A stretch of DNA of 37,058 nucleotides from Scenedesmus sp. ARA3 (taxonomy: Eukaryota; Chlorophyta; Chlorophyceae; Sphaeropleales; Scenedesmaceae): assembly GCA_004335835.1 (NCBI GenBank), contig RWJK01001917.1, forward strand, positions 1-37,058. The letters are read 5' to 3'. Both the position numbers and the translations under genes were made by a program. Under the pieces are notes generated by a model, which worked only from the letters and a program-made list of their open reading frames with translations, made no database searches and had not been told where the DNA came from. Each line of letters starts with the position of its first letter. Within the stretch, counting starts at the first letter, position 1. Of the stretch, positions 1 to 9,867 are shown piece by piece.

Positions 1-559
1 CTTAGCTTTAACTTACCCAGGAGCTGCAGAGCTGCCTGGGTAGTCACTCACTCACTCACTCACACGTCTTTGCCTTATACCAAGCATCCCTTGCACACCA
101 TGTGCCCAATGCTCTGCATCAGCATGCTGCGCCGTGCGCAGGTAGCGCACAGATGCACTGAATACCATTGCTGCAGCCTGCCACCAAGCACAGGTTACGT
201 GGGTATGGCTGCTATGCTGCGCTAAAAGTCAGTGCTGTCCAGCCCAACACCAGCAGCGCACCGTTGCAAACTCAGCCGTCGAGGGGTACAGCACCTAGCA
301 GGCAGCAGGCAAGGCGCAGGCGGAGTACATGAGTAGATTGAGAGTGAGTCAGCTGGAGAGCGCATGCACGCGAACATGCCATGACATACACATGCTTCAT
401 TGCTGTGCCTGCGGAGCAATGTGAGACTGCATGTTCTCTGCAGCACTTCTGCCAAACAATAGCTGTGCTCTAGTATTCTCCAGTACCCCTTTTACTGGTC
501 CTGTTGCAACACGGCATGCACCTGCCACCTGTACTACCAAGGTGCCTGCAGCTGCCCAC
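1..559. other. Stretch beyond the last visible transporter exon, no exon assigned
   Basis: This lies downstream (minus strand) of the last recognised exon of the nucleotide transporter and is probably its intron. I looked for the family's next conserved segment in all minus-strand frames and did not find it. A GTAAGT-like donor is visible on the minus strand near positions 10-16, so a small exon could sit just inside the left edge, but its translation resembles nothing in the family. A TCAC microrepeat lies at about 46-63. Confidence 0.4.
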
Positions 560-3133
560 CTTCATCTGCCCTTTCCACACAAAGCCAAACAGCTTGTGTG
601 CCGTGCCATAGCCCATCACCAGCAGTACTAAGTTGAGGATGCGCGGGGAGCTCCTGCAAGGCAGCAGCAGCAGCAGCAGAGCAGCAGCTGCTGTGATATT
701 ACGCGCAGATCCCTGCCGCAGCATACTGCAGCATGCATGTGCGCCAGTTATCCAGCTCATGCGGTGACAAGCGGCCTGCCAAATGAGTATTTGCTGCTTT
801 TGACTGTTTCCTGGAAGTTCTCTCTGCAGCAACAGCTTGTCGCTGGTGGTGGTCAGGGCAACTGTTGTATCCATACACACATGCACACTCACAGTTGACG
901 GCATACACCTTCTGTATGCAACACCGATAAGTCATGAAGGAGGCCCTGCCGCAGAACCCTCACCTCAGCACCTGCCAGGTGTCCTGCTTCTCTTTCGGCT
1001 CCTCTTTCTTCTTGTCCTTCTTCTTGTCTTTCTTCTTTTGCCCCGCCTCCACGTACGGCAGCACGTGCGCATCCACGTACGCCTTCACGCTGCACATCAT
1101 GGCGGTCATCACCAGGATGGCACCCACCAGGATCTGCAGCACGCACCCGCAGCAAACGATACAAGCACTGCTCTCGGCCTGTGCACGGCGCACCCAGCCT
1201 GGAAACAAACTACCATGTTATCAGACTTGCACCAGCACAGCACCGCATACGCTGCACAGAAGCTGAGCATAGCTATCCTGCTGTGCATGCCAGTCCAAAC
1301 GTCACTACCCAGCAGCACCAGCAGCAGCAGCAGTCACCTGTAGCGACAGCACCTCGTTGCCCTTGGCCAGGCCCTCCGTCACGAAGCGCGTGAAGGAGCC
1401 CGCAGCAATGAGCCCCACGTTGGCGAGGATGCCCAGCTTGGGGTACACCTCGCGCGCCTCCTCCACGCTGCACACGTCATCAGCCAGAGACCTGCGGCAG
1501 GGGTTAGGTGTGGGATATGTGATCATGTGCCTTTTATGGGCGCAGCACGTGGCCAGCATGCACCGTCCACGCTGCACTGGTCATTGGGCAGAGACCTGCT
1601 GCAAGGGTTATGCAGCAATCATTTGTGCAGACTATCTGTGCCTTGCAAGGGTGCAGCACGAGGCCAGCATGCACCGTCAGCTGCAGTTGACCAGCTCCCC
1701 AGACGCTTTATATGCCAGCATGGTGCAGCTGTCCTGCTCAGCTTGCCAGGCCACGCACGATACTGTCACACAGCAGCAGCGAGTAGAGCAGCGCCTCACC
1801 AGAACAGCAGGCTGATGGCCACGCTGCCGTACAGCTCGCCCAGGATGAAGAACAGCGTGTAGCTCCAGTTGGCCGCCACGCGCACAAAGCAGCTCAGGCT
1901 GGCAGGCAGCACGGCCATGTACTGCTCCGCCAGCGCCACTGGGTGCAGCACCGCAGCATTGGGCAGCAGCACGGCAGCAAACAGCGCGTAGAAGATGGCC
2001 ATGGGGGCCAGGGCCAGGTAGAACACGGCGCTGCTGTTCACCAGCTTGCCCTGCAGGACAGCAGCAGCAACAGTGGCCGCACATGGCACCAGTTAGCAGT
2101 GAGGCATGTGTTGCAGGTTCCTGCAAGGGTGTGAGTCGTGTTGGGATGGATTCCAGGGCATTGCCGACACAAGTTGCAGACGGGGCGAGCGTGTTTGGAT
2201 GTATATCTGGTGAGCGCGTTATTGTGGACTTATTCTGCGCTACAATTAGCAGTGTTGCTGCGTAGTCATAGTTGAGCAATTGCTGTCAGAGTGCACTGCA
2301 GCCGGCGCTGTACTACAGCAGAGTGCCCTTGTGTCCTGGCACTCGCTAGCCGTTGTCTGTGCATATCTGCAGTGCCTTGCGCTGCTTTCCAGGCTGCACC
2401 TCAGCAGCGCACCAGTTTGTCGTAGTACATGAAGAAGAGGAAGCTTGCAGGAAGCACTCCAAAGGCCGTGATGAATGGCAGGGCCTCAGCACCGCAGCTG
2501 GTGACGATGATGGCATCACGCACAGACTGCAGGAACAGCAGCACAGCAGAACCCACGCTGCAGCTTACAGAAAGGAGAGGAGAGGTTGGAGAACGTGTCA
2601 AGCAATGAGGTGCTAAGACTCACAGAGCTCTTGCAAACCCTGATGGGCGTGCTTGCCAGAAGAGCACAACATGTAGACTGCACACTGTGCTCACTGGCAG
2701 TGAGCACTGCAAATTGGCCAGTAGCCAGAACACAAACAATGCTGCAGGTCCGCAGTCAGCATGCAAGCGGCAGAGCTTTGAGGTGCGTCACCTGCAGAAT
2801 TGTGTAGTTGATGGTTGAGCCGAGAAAGATGAGGGCTAGCGCGGACACCTTGCGCCAAAACAACCCTTGAGGAAGAGGTGGCTCAGCAGGCAGTGGCTGT
2901 GCACCTGCTGCTGCAGCTGCTCGCACGCCCCTCTGCAGCAACTTTGTGGCATTTGAAGCTTGGGTGCAGCGGTCAGGATGGGGCTGGTATTGCAAGCATG
3001 GCCTGCTTGCTGCTGGTACGTGCCTTCTGGCTGTGCTGCCTGCTGTTCCGAAACTAGGTCTTGGTATGCAATTGCTGCTTGCTCTGCCGGCGCAGTGCCG
3101 CACTTGAATATGAGTCAAACTGGATATCAACAT
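560..3133 (-). CDS. Plastidic ATP/ADP (nucleotide) transporter, NTT/TLC family, 3' end outside window
   Basis: Exchanges cytosolic ATP for stromal ADP across the plastid inner envelope (family knowledge). Six exons join in frame: 2792-3133, 2413-2526, 1800-2050, 1338-1491, 964-1133, 560-653. The first has an Ala/Ser/Arg-rich leader of about 85 residues, a plausible transit peptide, then the first membrane segment ending NYTILQ. Exon 2 opens SVRDAIIVTSCGAEALPF, matching the conserved TLC segment after helix 1. Exon 3 carries ANWSYTLFFILGELYGSV and exon 4 VEEAREVYPKLGILANVGLI, both family hallmarks. Exon 5 has the Lys-rich loop typical of plastid members, and exon 6 ends FGFVWKGQMK. Roughly the C-terminal half is off the left edge. 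The start at 3133 is chosen for the leader; an in-frame ATG at 3160 is an alternative. The exon 4 acceptor is tandemly duplicated. Confidence 0.88.
1461..1676. repeat. Tandem duplication across the exon 4 acceptor of the transporter
   Basis: The block 1461-1505 (exon 4 start plus acceptor) recurs at 1566-1610. A linked intron block at 1531-1570 recurs at 1641-1681, giving a unit of about 105-110 bp. On the minus strand the decoy reads SLPNDQCSVD against SLADDVCSVE in the real exon and keeps a CAG acceptor. Confidence 0.8.
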
Positions 3134-3160
3134 AGTTACAGGCTGGAGTGTGCTTGACAA

Positions 3161-4141
3161 ACGGAAATGTTTCTACGTGCGACCGGTCGCTTAGAACACC
3201 TTGCTGGGGACTGAGCCTGGTGCAAGGCCGCTGAATTCTTGGGTGCATCAACATGAAATGCCAAAGCAAGGGGGATCCAGCCTTTGCTGTGCAACGATAC
3301 CAACGGTTCAAACCCTAGGGGCCTGAAGACATCCCGTCATCAGCATCAACAAAGACAGATGTTCCGGAATGTCAGCTATGCCGCGCATCATCGCACTGGC
3401 GCAGTGTCTGGCTGCAAATACTGGAAACCACAGCGCCTGCAACATGCTGCCAGCAGATGTGAGCCTCGTCTGAGACGATGTGTGCACCCATCTGAGATAG
3501 TTTTTACAAGTTACACCCAAATAATAATAATAGTCTTCTTGTAAGCCATACCTTGTCATCGGCATCGGTTACACCCAAACATGGCCCATCTCTTTGCGGC
3601 AGGCTGCTGCATACTTTGCAAGTGCAAAACTCATGCAGTCAGCTCACAGATGCCTGCCAATGAACTAAACCAGCTGCTGCTGCTGCTGCTGCTTTGCCAC
3701 AGAGCCATTTCCCAAAGCAGCAGACACGCAACAACACCCTGTTGCGGCTTGCACGCTGGCAGAACTTCACTTGCCAGGTGAACCTGCTACGATAGGCAGC
3801 AACTAGCTGCTGTCAAGTCACATACATACATACTTCCAGCATATCACAAGGCAGGTGATGCACAAAGCAAGGCATCCCACACCAGTGCGAAGAAAGCTGT
3901 TGGCACGGCCTGCTCGCTGACGCACCACAACTCTGGATTTGCCCAAAATAACAACCTAGGTCAACGCACAAGGCCATGACTACATGCCTGCGGCCCAGCA
4001 GCACATGATGACACACAGCAAACCCTGCCGGTCGTGCTGCTGCTGGCCACACTTCCCCTGCTCGGGAAGCCGCTGCTGCTGCCGCCTGCAGCTCCGCTGC
4101 TGCAGCCAGCTGCCCCTGCCTCCACCTCCCGCTGCATATCA
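3161..4141. other. Intergenic: transporter 5' side and FAM32A 3' UTR
   Basis: No coding exon is convincing here. TGTAA motifs on the minus strand at 3569-3573, 3511-3515 and 3504-3508 resemble the poly(A) signal used by volvocine algae. They could end the OST4/FAM32A transcript about 570 nt after the FAM32A stop. An AATAAT run lies at about 3521-3532 and a CTG tract at about 3674-3694. Confidence 0.4.
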
Positions 4142-4531
4142 CTAACCAGGCCCGACCTTTGGAATGTCATGGTGCTCTGACAGGCTGGCCAGGTGCTCGT
4201 TAAAGTCCTTCACCCTGTCTCTGTAGCCTTTGGTGGCCTGCTTGCGCAGCTTCTCCTCCTCTAGCTTCGCCACATGCTCTGCATGCTTCTTCTCAGCCTC
4301 TGTGCGCCTGTCTGCCTCCTTTGGCGGGTCTGGCAGGATAAAACCATCCTTGGTCTTGATTGGCTCTGCTGCTTTCGCCTTGCCCTCACCGCCAGCGCCT
4401 GCAGGGTCCTGCTCCTGCAAGCTGCTGGCGAGGGCCAGCTCGGAGCCCGAGCTCTTCTTTTTCTTCTTCTTGACGATGCCTTTGAGCGGCTCTCCGCCCT
4501 TCAGCTTGAGCTTGCCTCCCACGAACGACAT
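4142..4531 (-). CDS. FAM32A-like protein
   Basis: A single-exon 129-residue ORF. The N-terminus has KLKLKG followed by a lysine run (VKKKKKK). The middle is charged and Lys/Glu-rich and probably helical (about residues 75-105). The C-terminus reads VKDFNEHLASLSEHHDIPKV, which matches the diagnostic FAM32A end (VEDFNRHLDTLTEHYDIPKV in human). FAM32A is a small nuclear protein; in human spliceosome structures it acts as an exon-ligation factor near the catalytic centre (family knowledge). The length is close to the usual 110-130 residues. The start follows a CAGC context, 48 nt after the stop of OST4 on the same strand. I see no minus-strand TGTAA between the two, so this is probably the second cistron of a shared mRNA. 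Confidence 0.9.
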   Translation of the reverse strand: MSFVGGKLKLKGGEPLKGIVKKKKKKSSGSELALASSLQEQDPAGAGGEGKAKAAEPIKTKDGFILPDPPKEADRRTEAEKKHAEHVAKLEEEKLRKQATKGYRDRVKDFNEHLASLSEHHDIPKVGPG

Positions 4532-4579
4532 GCTGCTGCTTTGTAAGCTTGCTCACTGCTGCTGCTTGCTGGTGCGAGT

Positions 4580-4826
4580 TTACTGTCGCTGCTGCAGGCT
4601 GGGGTCAGCTGTAACGTAGTGATAGACGACAAGCAGGAACATGATCAAGATGCCAAGCCAGCTCTGCACGGCAGCCACGCGGTCGAGGCATCAGCAGCAG
4701 CGGGTCAGTCAGTTGGGCCTTCAAGCGCCCGATCTCATCCGACGCTTCCCTCTGCCTGTGCACAATCGACGTAACCATTACACGATTACTCACCGTGAAT
4801 TCTCCAAGCTCTCTGTCTCCAATCAT
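4580..4826 (-). CDS. OST4: Oligosaccharyltransferase subunit OST4 (38 aa, two exons)
   Basis: This mini-protein is assembled from exon 4794-4826 (MIGDRELGEFT) and exon 4580-4663, which starts SWLGILIMFLLVVYHYVTAD and ends QQRQ before TAA. The intron 4664-4793 has a strong GTGAGT donor and a GTGCAG acceptor, both in phase 0. The product matches OST4 position by position: M-I-x-D-x-x-L near the start, one membrane helix (about residues 12-28), then the conserved YHY and a short polar tail. Human OST4 is 37 residues and yeast 36. OST4 sits in the ER membrane and stabilises STT3 in the N-glycosylation complex (family knowledge). It lies 48 nt upstream of FAM32A on the same strand. Confidence 0.9.
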
Positions 4827-5281
4827 CTTGCTGCTACAGAATGTTCAGTTGCTGCTTCCTTTCAAAAAGGGCCTTGCCGGCATGGGCATACACCACAGCA
4901 ACGACAACGAAAGCATAGACTGTTGATGAGCATAGTTTGATCGATACAACTCTTATCCACAGGCAGCAGGACAGTCGCGGTTTGTCAGGTAGGGTCTGGG
5001 GCACATCCACAAGTCAGGCTTGGCCTGCAACAAGAGACGGGTAGAAAGTCATCATGTCCTGTACATGACGCCATAGCACACGGTGTTTCCTATTGACAAC
5101 ATGTGCAGCAACTAACTAGGCCTGCATCACAGCATGTTGATTATGTGCAGCACTTGCAGTTGGTGGGTTCCTTCCTGCTGCCAATGTAATTCATGTTGCA
5201 TATGCCCATATAGTTTATCTATTAATGCTTAGTAAGCGCAGCAAATGAACCTTATCAACACAGCCATTCGACTCCAAGATC
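4827..5281. promoter_or_regulatory. Divergent intergenic region between OST4/FAM32A and ferroportin
   Basis: A 455 bp interval separates two outward-facing starts, so both promoters and 5' UTRs must lie here. I see no clear TATA box. On the minus strand a CTTGTTGCAG acceptor at 5025 precedes a 24-codon open segment, 4953-5024, with several cysteines. It may be a 5' UTR exon or the end of an unrecognised small gene. On the plus strand an acceptor/donor pair flanks 4961-4986, a possible 26 nt UTR exon. Confidence 0.4.
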
Positions 5282-8200
5282 ATGACAAGCAGGCAGCCTC
5301 TCCCCGTCAGCACAGCTGCAGTTGTAGGGTCAAACAGCGAATGGCCAGACCTTGACTTGGATGACTTCTTGGATGCTGAATACAACGTTGACCGGTCAAC
5401 AGCCTCCCGCTTCGCAGCAGCAGCAGGTGCTGCTGATGGTGTGCTGCAGTTTGAGTTAGATGAAGAAGGAGCAGAGTCAGAACAGCTGCTCCAGCACAGG
5501 CCGGCAGGGTTAGCAGCAGCAGCCAACCCAGGCTTACTGTTCACACCATCAGCAGCGCACAGCACTTTTGAAGTCGACGACAGCAGCCATAGCAGCACTG
5601 GATCGTTTGGCGCGGTGCTGCTTTGCCTGTATGCTTCACATGCCCTGGCGCGCTGGGCTTGGCGCACATGGGAGTTTGCAGTGGTAGGTTGGCTAGCATG
5701 ACCTGGCCACTGCCCGCAGCAGTTGATGCAGCATGCACTTGCATCTGCATGCCTGCCTTTGTGTACCTGCTGCTGCCAAACCTATTGCGCAACAGCACAG
5801 CGTACCCTGCACAGTCACATACTGTGCCCACTTCTACCCAGCACCCAGGGATGCAGTTTGCGATGTGGAGTTGTGATGATCTGCCCACATGCATGTGTGT
5901 CCATGAAAGGCTGCTGCTGCTGTATGGTTCACGCCAACTGCGTTCAAACACATACTACGTAGTATATGTGCCTCTACAGGCTGCTGCGCCTCATCCCGAC
6001 TGCGCTCATGTGTTGCTGCTGTTGTGGCGGTGCTGGTGTTGTTAGGCGCTGATCCTGATGCGGCTGCACCGCAGCTCCCTGCTGCTGGTCAGTGTGTATG
6101 GCCTGCTGGACAACCTGGTGCGGCTGCTGCTGGGCGCATTTGTGGGTAGCTTCATCGACCGGTGAGCAGGGTACAAACAAGTGGTTTAACACCTGATGGA
6201 CTCTGCAGCACCCCATCATCATGAAGTGGGCAGCAGGTGTGGAGGGTTTGGGTAGCGTCATTCCGCAGGCCAGGATACAGGTGCTTCACGCGGGAAGTGT
6301 GCAGCTTCACACCATAAACAGGACAGCAGCAATGACAAGAACAGCGCCAAGCAAGAGCCCTGGTAGGACCTGCACCCAACTGATACGGTTTGGTTGGCAC
6401 AGCATTAGCTGTGCCATGCGACTCTGGTGTGCACTGGGCGCATTGTCATCATCATGTTCGCCAAATTTTCATCTTGCTGCTGGCGCTGCTACCGGTGCTG
6501 CTGCCGCACCGACAGGTCAGACCGCCTGAAGGGTGCAGTTGCCTGCTATGCGGCGCAGAACCTGTGCATCGCCCTGTCTGCAGCGGCTGCTGGAGTGCTG
6601 GTGTGGTTCCAGCAGCATCGTCTTGATGGCCTGCCTGCTCAGGTAAGCCAGATGCGCCGCCAGCCCCCATCATGTGGATTGTTGATATTGTTCATAGGGA
6701 GATGTATGAACGGCAGGCTATGACTGACAGGAATTTGACGAGGCGCGCTCAACTGCACTGCACTCAAACGCTCAGAGCCCTATTTCAGTTGTGCAGCAGC
6801 GTCAAAGCAAACCAAGTTACCACATACAACTGGCGACCGCAACAACTATTACATAGAGCAGGCGCGATGCATGTCAGCTGTCACTGCTGCTACATGCTGT
6901 GGCAGTGTGCGCGCAGCACTGACGTGCACGTGTGTGCTGCCTGGATGCACCTGCGCCTGCTGCTGCTGCCGCTGCAGGCTTACTGGCTGCTGCTGTGCAC
7001 CACGGTGCTAGCTGGGGCCTGCAGCAGCGTCGGCAGCTTGGGTGCATCTGTATCTGTTGAGCGGGAGTGGCCAAAGGTGCTGTGCGGCAGCAACACTGCC
7101 GCGCTCAGCAAAGTGAACTCAGGTTTGTGTGTATGAGTGTGCAATGTGGTGCATTGCGCACAGTAACTAGTGACTGTTCCTGCAGCATTGGCCATCAAGC
7201 TGGGTTACCACAGCTCCTGAGCATGACCTGTCAGTTATGCTAGCACGATGGAATTGAACTCAGCAGTCCTGTACGCTGTTACAATTGTTGTGTTGCCTCC
7301 CTGCTGCAGTCATGCGCGCGATCGATTTGTCGTGCCAGATGCTGGCACCCGTAGCTGCCGGCTTCCTGATGACGTGAGTGAGCAAATAACAAGGCTACTA
7401 CTATCCATATGTGTTTATTTCTTAATCATAAGGTGACAACCCCATGCTATGCACTTTGCCTGTGCCCTGGCTAGCCTGCCGTAGATGTACTGCCACTGGC
7501 TTCCTGTGCATTTAGTTCTTGTGGTTGCCTGTGGGTGTACTGCCTTTGAACCTGACAGCCTTGCTGTGCAGCCAGTTCAATTGGCAGTGCCACCATGTAC
7601 ATGCCCGCCTTTGAATAACAAACCTATCATTAATAGCTGCTGACAACAGTTGCTTGGGTTGTGCTTGCAGGTATGGCAGCATGCTGGTGGCAGTTGCTGT
7701 GCTGGCAGTGTACAGCATGGTGGCGTGGCTGCCAGAGTGCCTGCTGCTGCGCGCAGCACACCGCAGGTCACACTTGCTCAGGTGTGTGCTGTGTGTAACG
7801 TGCCGCATCTGTTCTTGACACAGAATGCTTGAACCTGCAGCTCAAAGACACACCGTAGAGATCAGCTGTGTGCAATGCAGCTAGTGTCCTTTTAGCAGTG
7901 TTGCTGCCAACTTGCCAACCCGCTGTGCATGCAGGCAACCGAAGCAGCAGCCCCATCACCACCACGGCGCAGCATCCAGCAAGCCCCACCCCCTCACACT
8001 GCTGCTGGGTTGCCACGGATGGAGCATCTACTGGCAGCAGTCAACTCTGCTGGCCGGCCTCGCCCTGGCGCTGTTATATTTGACCGTGCTGTCATTGGGC
8101 TTCCTGATGACGTCATATTTGGCGTGGAGGGGCATGAGCGAGGCAACACTCAGCCTGTTCCGGGTGCGCTGGCAGCGGCAGCACAGATCACAGCAGCAGC

Positions 8201-8816
8201 ACATGTGTACAGCGGTTTGGACATCAGCGGCCTGTGCTGAGCAGCTGCTGACTTTGTGCGGTGCTTGCTCAGCATGATGTTGTCTTCCTTGTGGTTTCCT
8301 CGCAAACAGCTGCTTGCAATCAGCATTCTGCAACCATGTATGACCTTGGTGCGAAAGACATCTGGACACTGCATGCTGACGCATTGCATGTGCCTGCTGC
8401 TGCCGCTGCCCCTGCTGCACCTGTTGCACCTTTCCTGCAGGCTGGCGGGGCCCTGTCAGGCCTCACAGCCACGCTGCTCTTCCACCCGCTGCAGCACTGG
8501 CTGGGCCGGTGTAGGTGTTGTTGCAATGCGTGTTGCAACTATTCAAGATAGCCTTGGAGCACTTGCAGCGATACGGCATGCTGATGCATTGTGTGTTTGC
8601 TGCTGCTGCCGCTGCCCCTGCTGCACCCTGCACACCTGTCCTGCAGGCTGGTGGGGCCCTGTCAGGCCTCGCAGCCACGCTGCTCTTCCACCCGCTGCAG
8701 CACTGGCTGGGCCTTCCCCTGGCTGGCCTGGCAGGCGTCACCTGGCAGCTGACCTGCCTGCTGGCAGGCGTCACGCCAGTGGTGCTGTCACACTGGGGGC
8801 GGCAGGACGTGCTAGG

Positions 8817-8865
<49 letters not shown>

Positions 8866-9867
8866 GCGGCAGGCACAGCGCTGCTACCTGGAGTACTGAA
8901 TGGTACAGCCGCAGCTGCGGCAGCAGTCAGCAACAGCAGCATGCCGGGCCTTGCCGGTGCAGCTACAGCAGCTGGCGGGAACGCCAGCAGCATCACAAGC
9001 GCTGTGTCTGCAGCTGAGGCAGCCAGCGCGTCGGTGCTGCTGTATGTGCTGCTGGCAGGTCTGGTGGCGTCCCGGCTGGGCCTGTGGCTGTTTGACTTGG
9101 CTGTGACTCAGCTGCAGCAGGAGCTTGTGCCTGGCAACCAGCTAGGTGAGCTGCAGCAACCAGTTTCAGCTTGTGCTGCTGAGTTTGCGGCCGCAAGGTA
9201 TGCAGCCTTGTGGTTGCGTCCAGGCTGACAGTCAGCCTGATGAGGGATTGGCAGGTGTCTGACGAATGAGGAGATGCCGCTTCAGGTTCAGCTGCAAAGG
9301 CTGCTGGATGCAGGGATGGCCTGTGAGCTATACATGGGAGGCTGCAGCCGGCTGTTCCGTATAGGGTGTACAGAAGCAGTGCAGCTACATATGTATGGGT
9401 GTTTGACAGTTAACTGACAGTCACCTCCCCAAATACATTGCCAGTGGATTAATGCTTGCTCATGTGCATGAACCTGTGCAATTGGCCTGCTTCTGTTTAG
9501 GGCGAGGGCCAGTCAAACAACTGCTGACTTTGCTTGCTGCTGCACTGTCGCAGGCACTGTGGGCGGCGTCCAGGCCAGTATCCAGAGTTTGTTTGAGATC
9601 TGCTCTTTCATTGCAGGCATAGCAGTGCATCAGCCGCAGCGCTTCCACTGGCTGATGCTAGCGTCATGTGCAGCAGTTGCTACAGCTGCTGGGTTGTACC
9701 TTGCATTCATGTGCAGGGTCGGCGATTCGGCCAGAACTGCAGGAGGGTCGCATGGCGCCCCACATGGATTAAAAGTTGTGGTTGCGCATGGATCGCAGCT
9801 GGCAGCAAGCGCAAGGCAAGGGTACGACAGCATCGATGCTGCACGGCGGGAAAGTGCGGGGCAGTGA
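5282..9867 (+). CDS. Ferroportin (SLC40A/IREG-type iron exporter)
   Basis: Nine exons join without frame error to 668 aa: 5282-5683, 6046-6161, 6516-6642, 6978-7122, 7310-7373, 7671-7781, 7935-8163, 8647-9145, 9554-9867. Ferroportins export Fe(II) and other divalent metals through a 12-helix MFS fold (family knowledge). Signatures: SHALARWAWRTWEFAV then SLLLVSVYGLLDNLVRLLLG (helices 1-2); RLKGAVACYAAQN; MRAIDLSCQMLAPVAAGF; WQQSTLLAGLALALLYLTVL; SRLGLWLFDLAVTQLQQE; and a last exon with GGVQASIQSLFEI. The ARWxxRxWEF form is plant-like; animal ferroportins have an Asp there. The acidic, Ala-rich N-terminal extension of about 110 residues does not look like a transit peptide. A 15-Ala run and an Ala/Ser/Asn-rich loop lie in exon 8 before helix 10. 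Plasma-membrane versus vacuolar location cannot be told. The acceptor of exon 8 is duplicated upstream. Confidence 0.92.
8371..8713. repeat. Tandem duplication across the ferroportin exon 8 acceptor
   Basis: Block 8371-8507 recurs at about 8577-8713. Each copy holds the intron tail with CTG runs, a TTCCTGCAG or GTCCTGCAG acceptor, and 67 nt of exon (8441-8507 and 8647-8713, two mismatches by eye). Only the second continues into the conserved protein. The first breaks off after LQHWLG and would shift the frame if used with the next GT. Confidence 0.9.
8818..8862 (+). repeat. (GCT)15 microsatellite coding for poly-Ala in ferroportin
   Basis: Fifteen uninterrupted GCT codons encode an alanine run in exon 8, in the extended loop before the SRLGLWLFD helix. 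Length is likely polymorphic. Confidence 0.95.

Noticed and set aside
7360..8114. 15 nt repeat GCTTCCTGATGACGT shared by ferroportin exons 5 and 7
   Set aside because: Both encode GFLMT or similar in different helices and the flanks do not match; coincidence or helix convergence is enough to explain it.
8256..9017. 253-codon plus-strand ORF through the ferroportin exon 8 region
   Set aside because: Out of frame with the conserved ferroportin helices; it spans both repeat copies and a poly-Cys run from the CTG tract.
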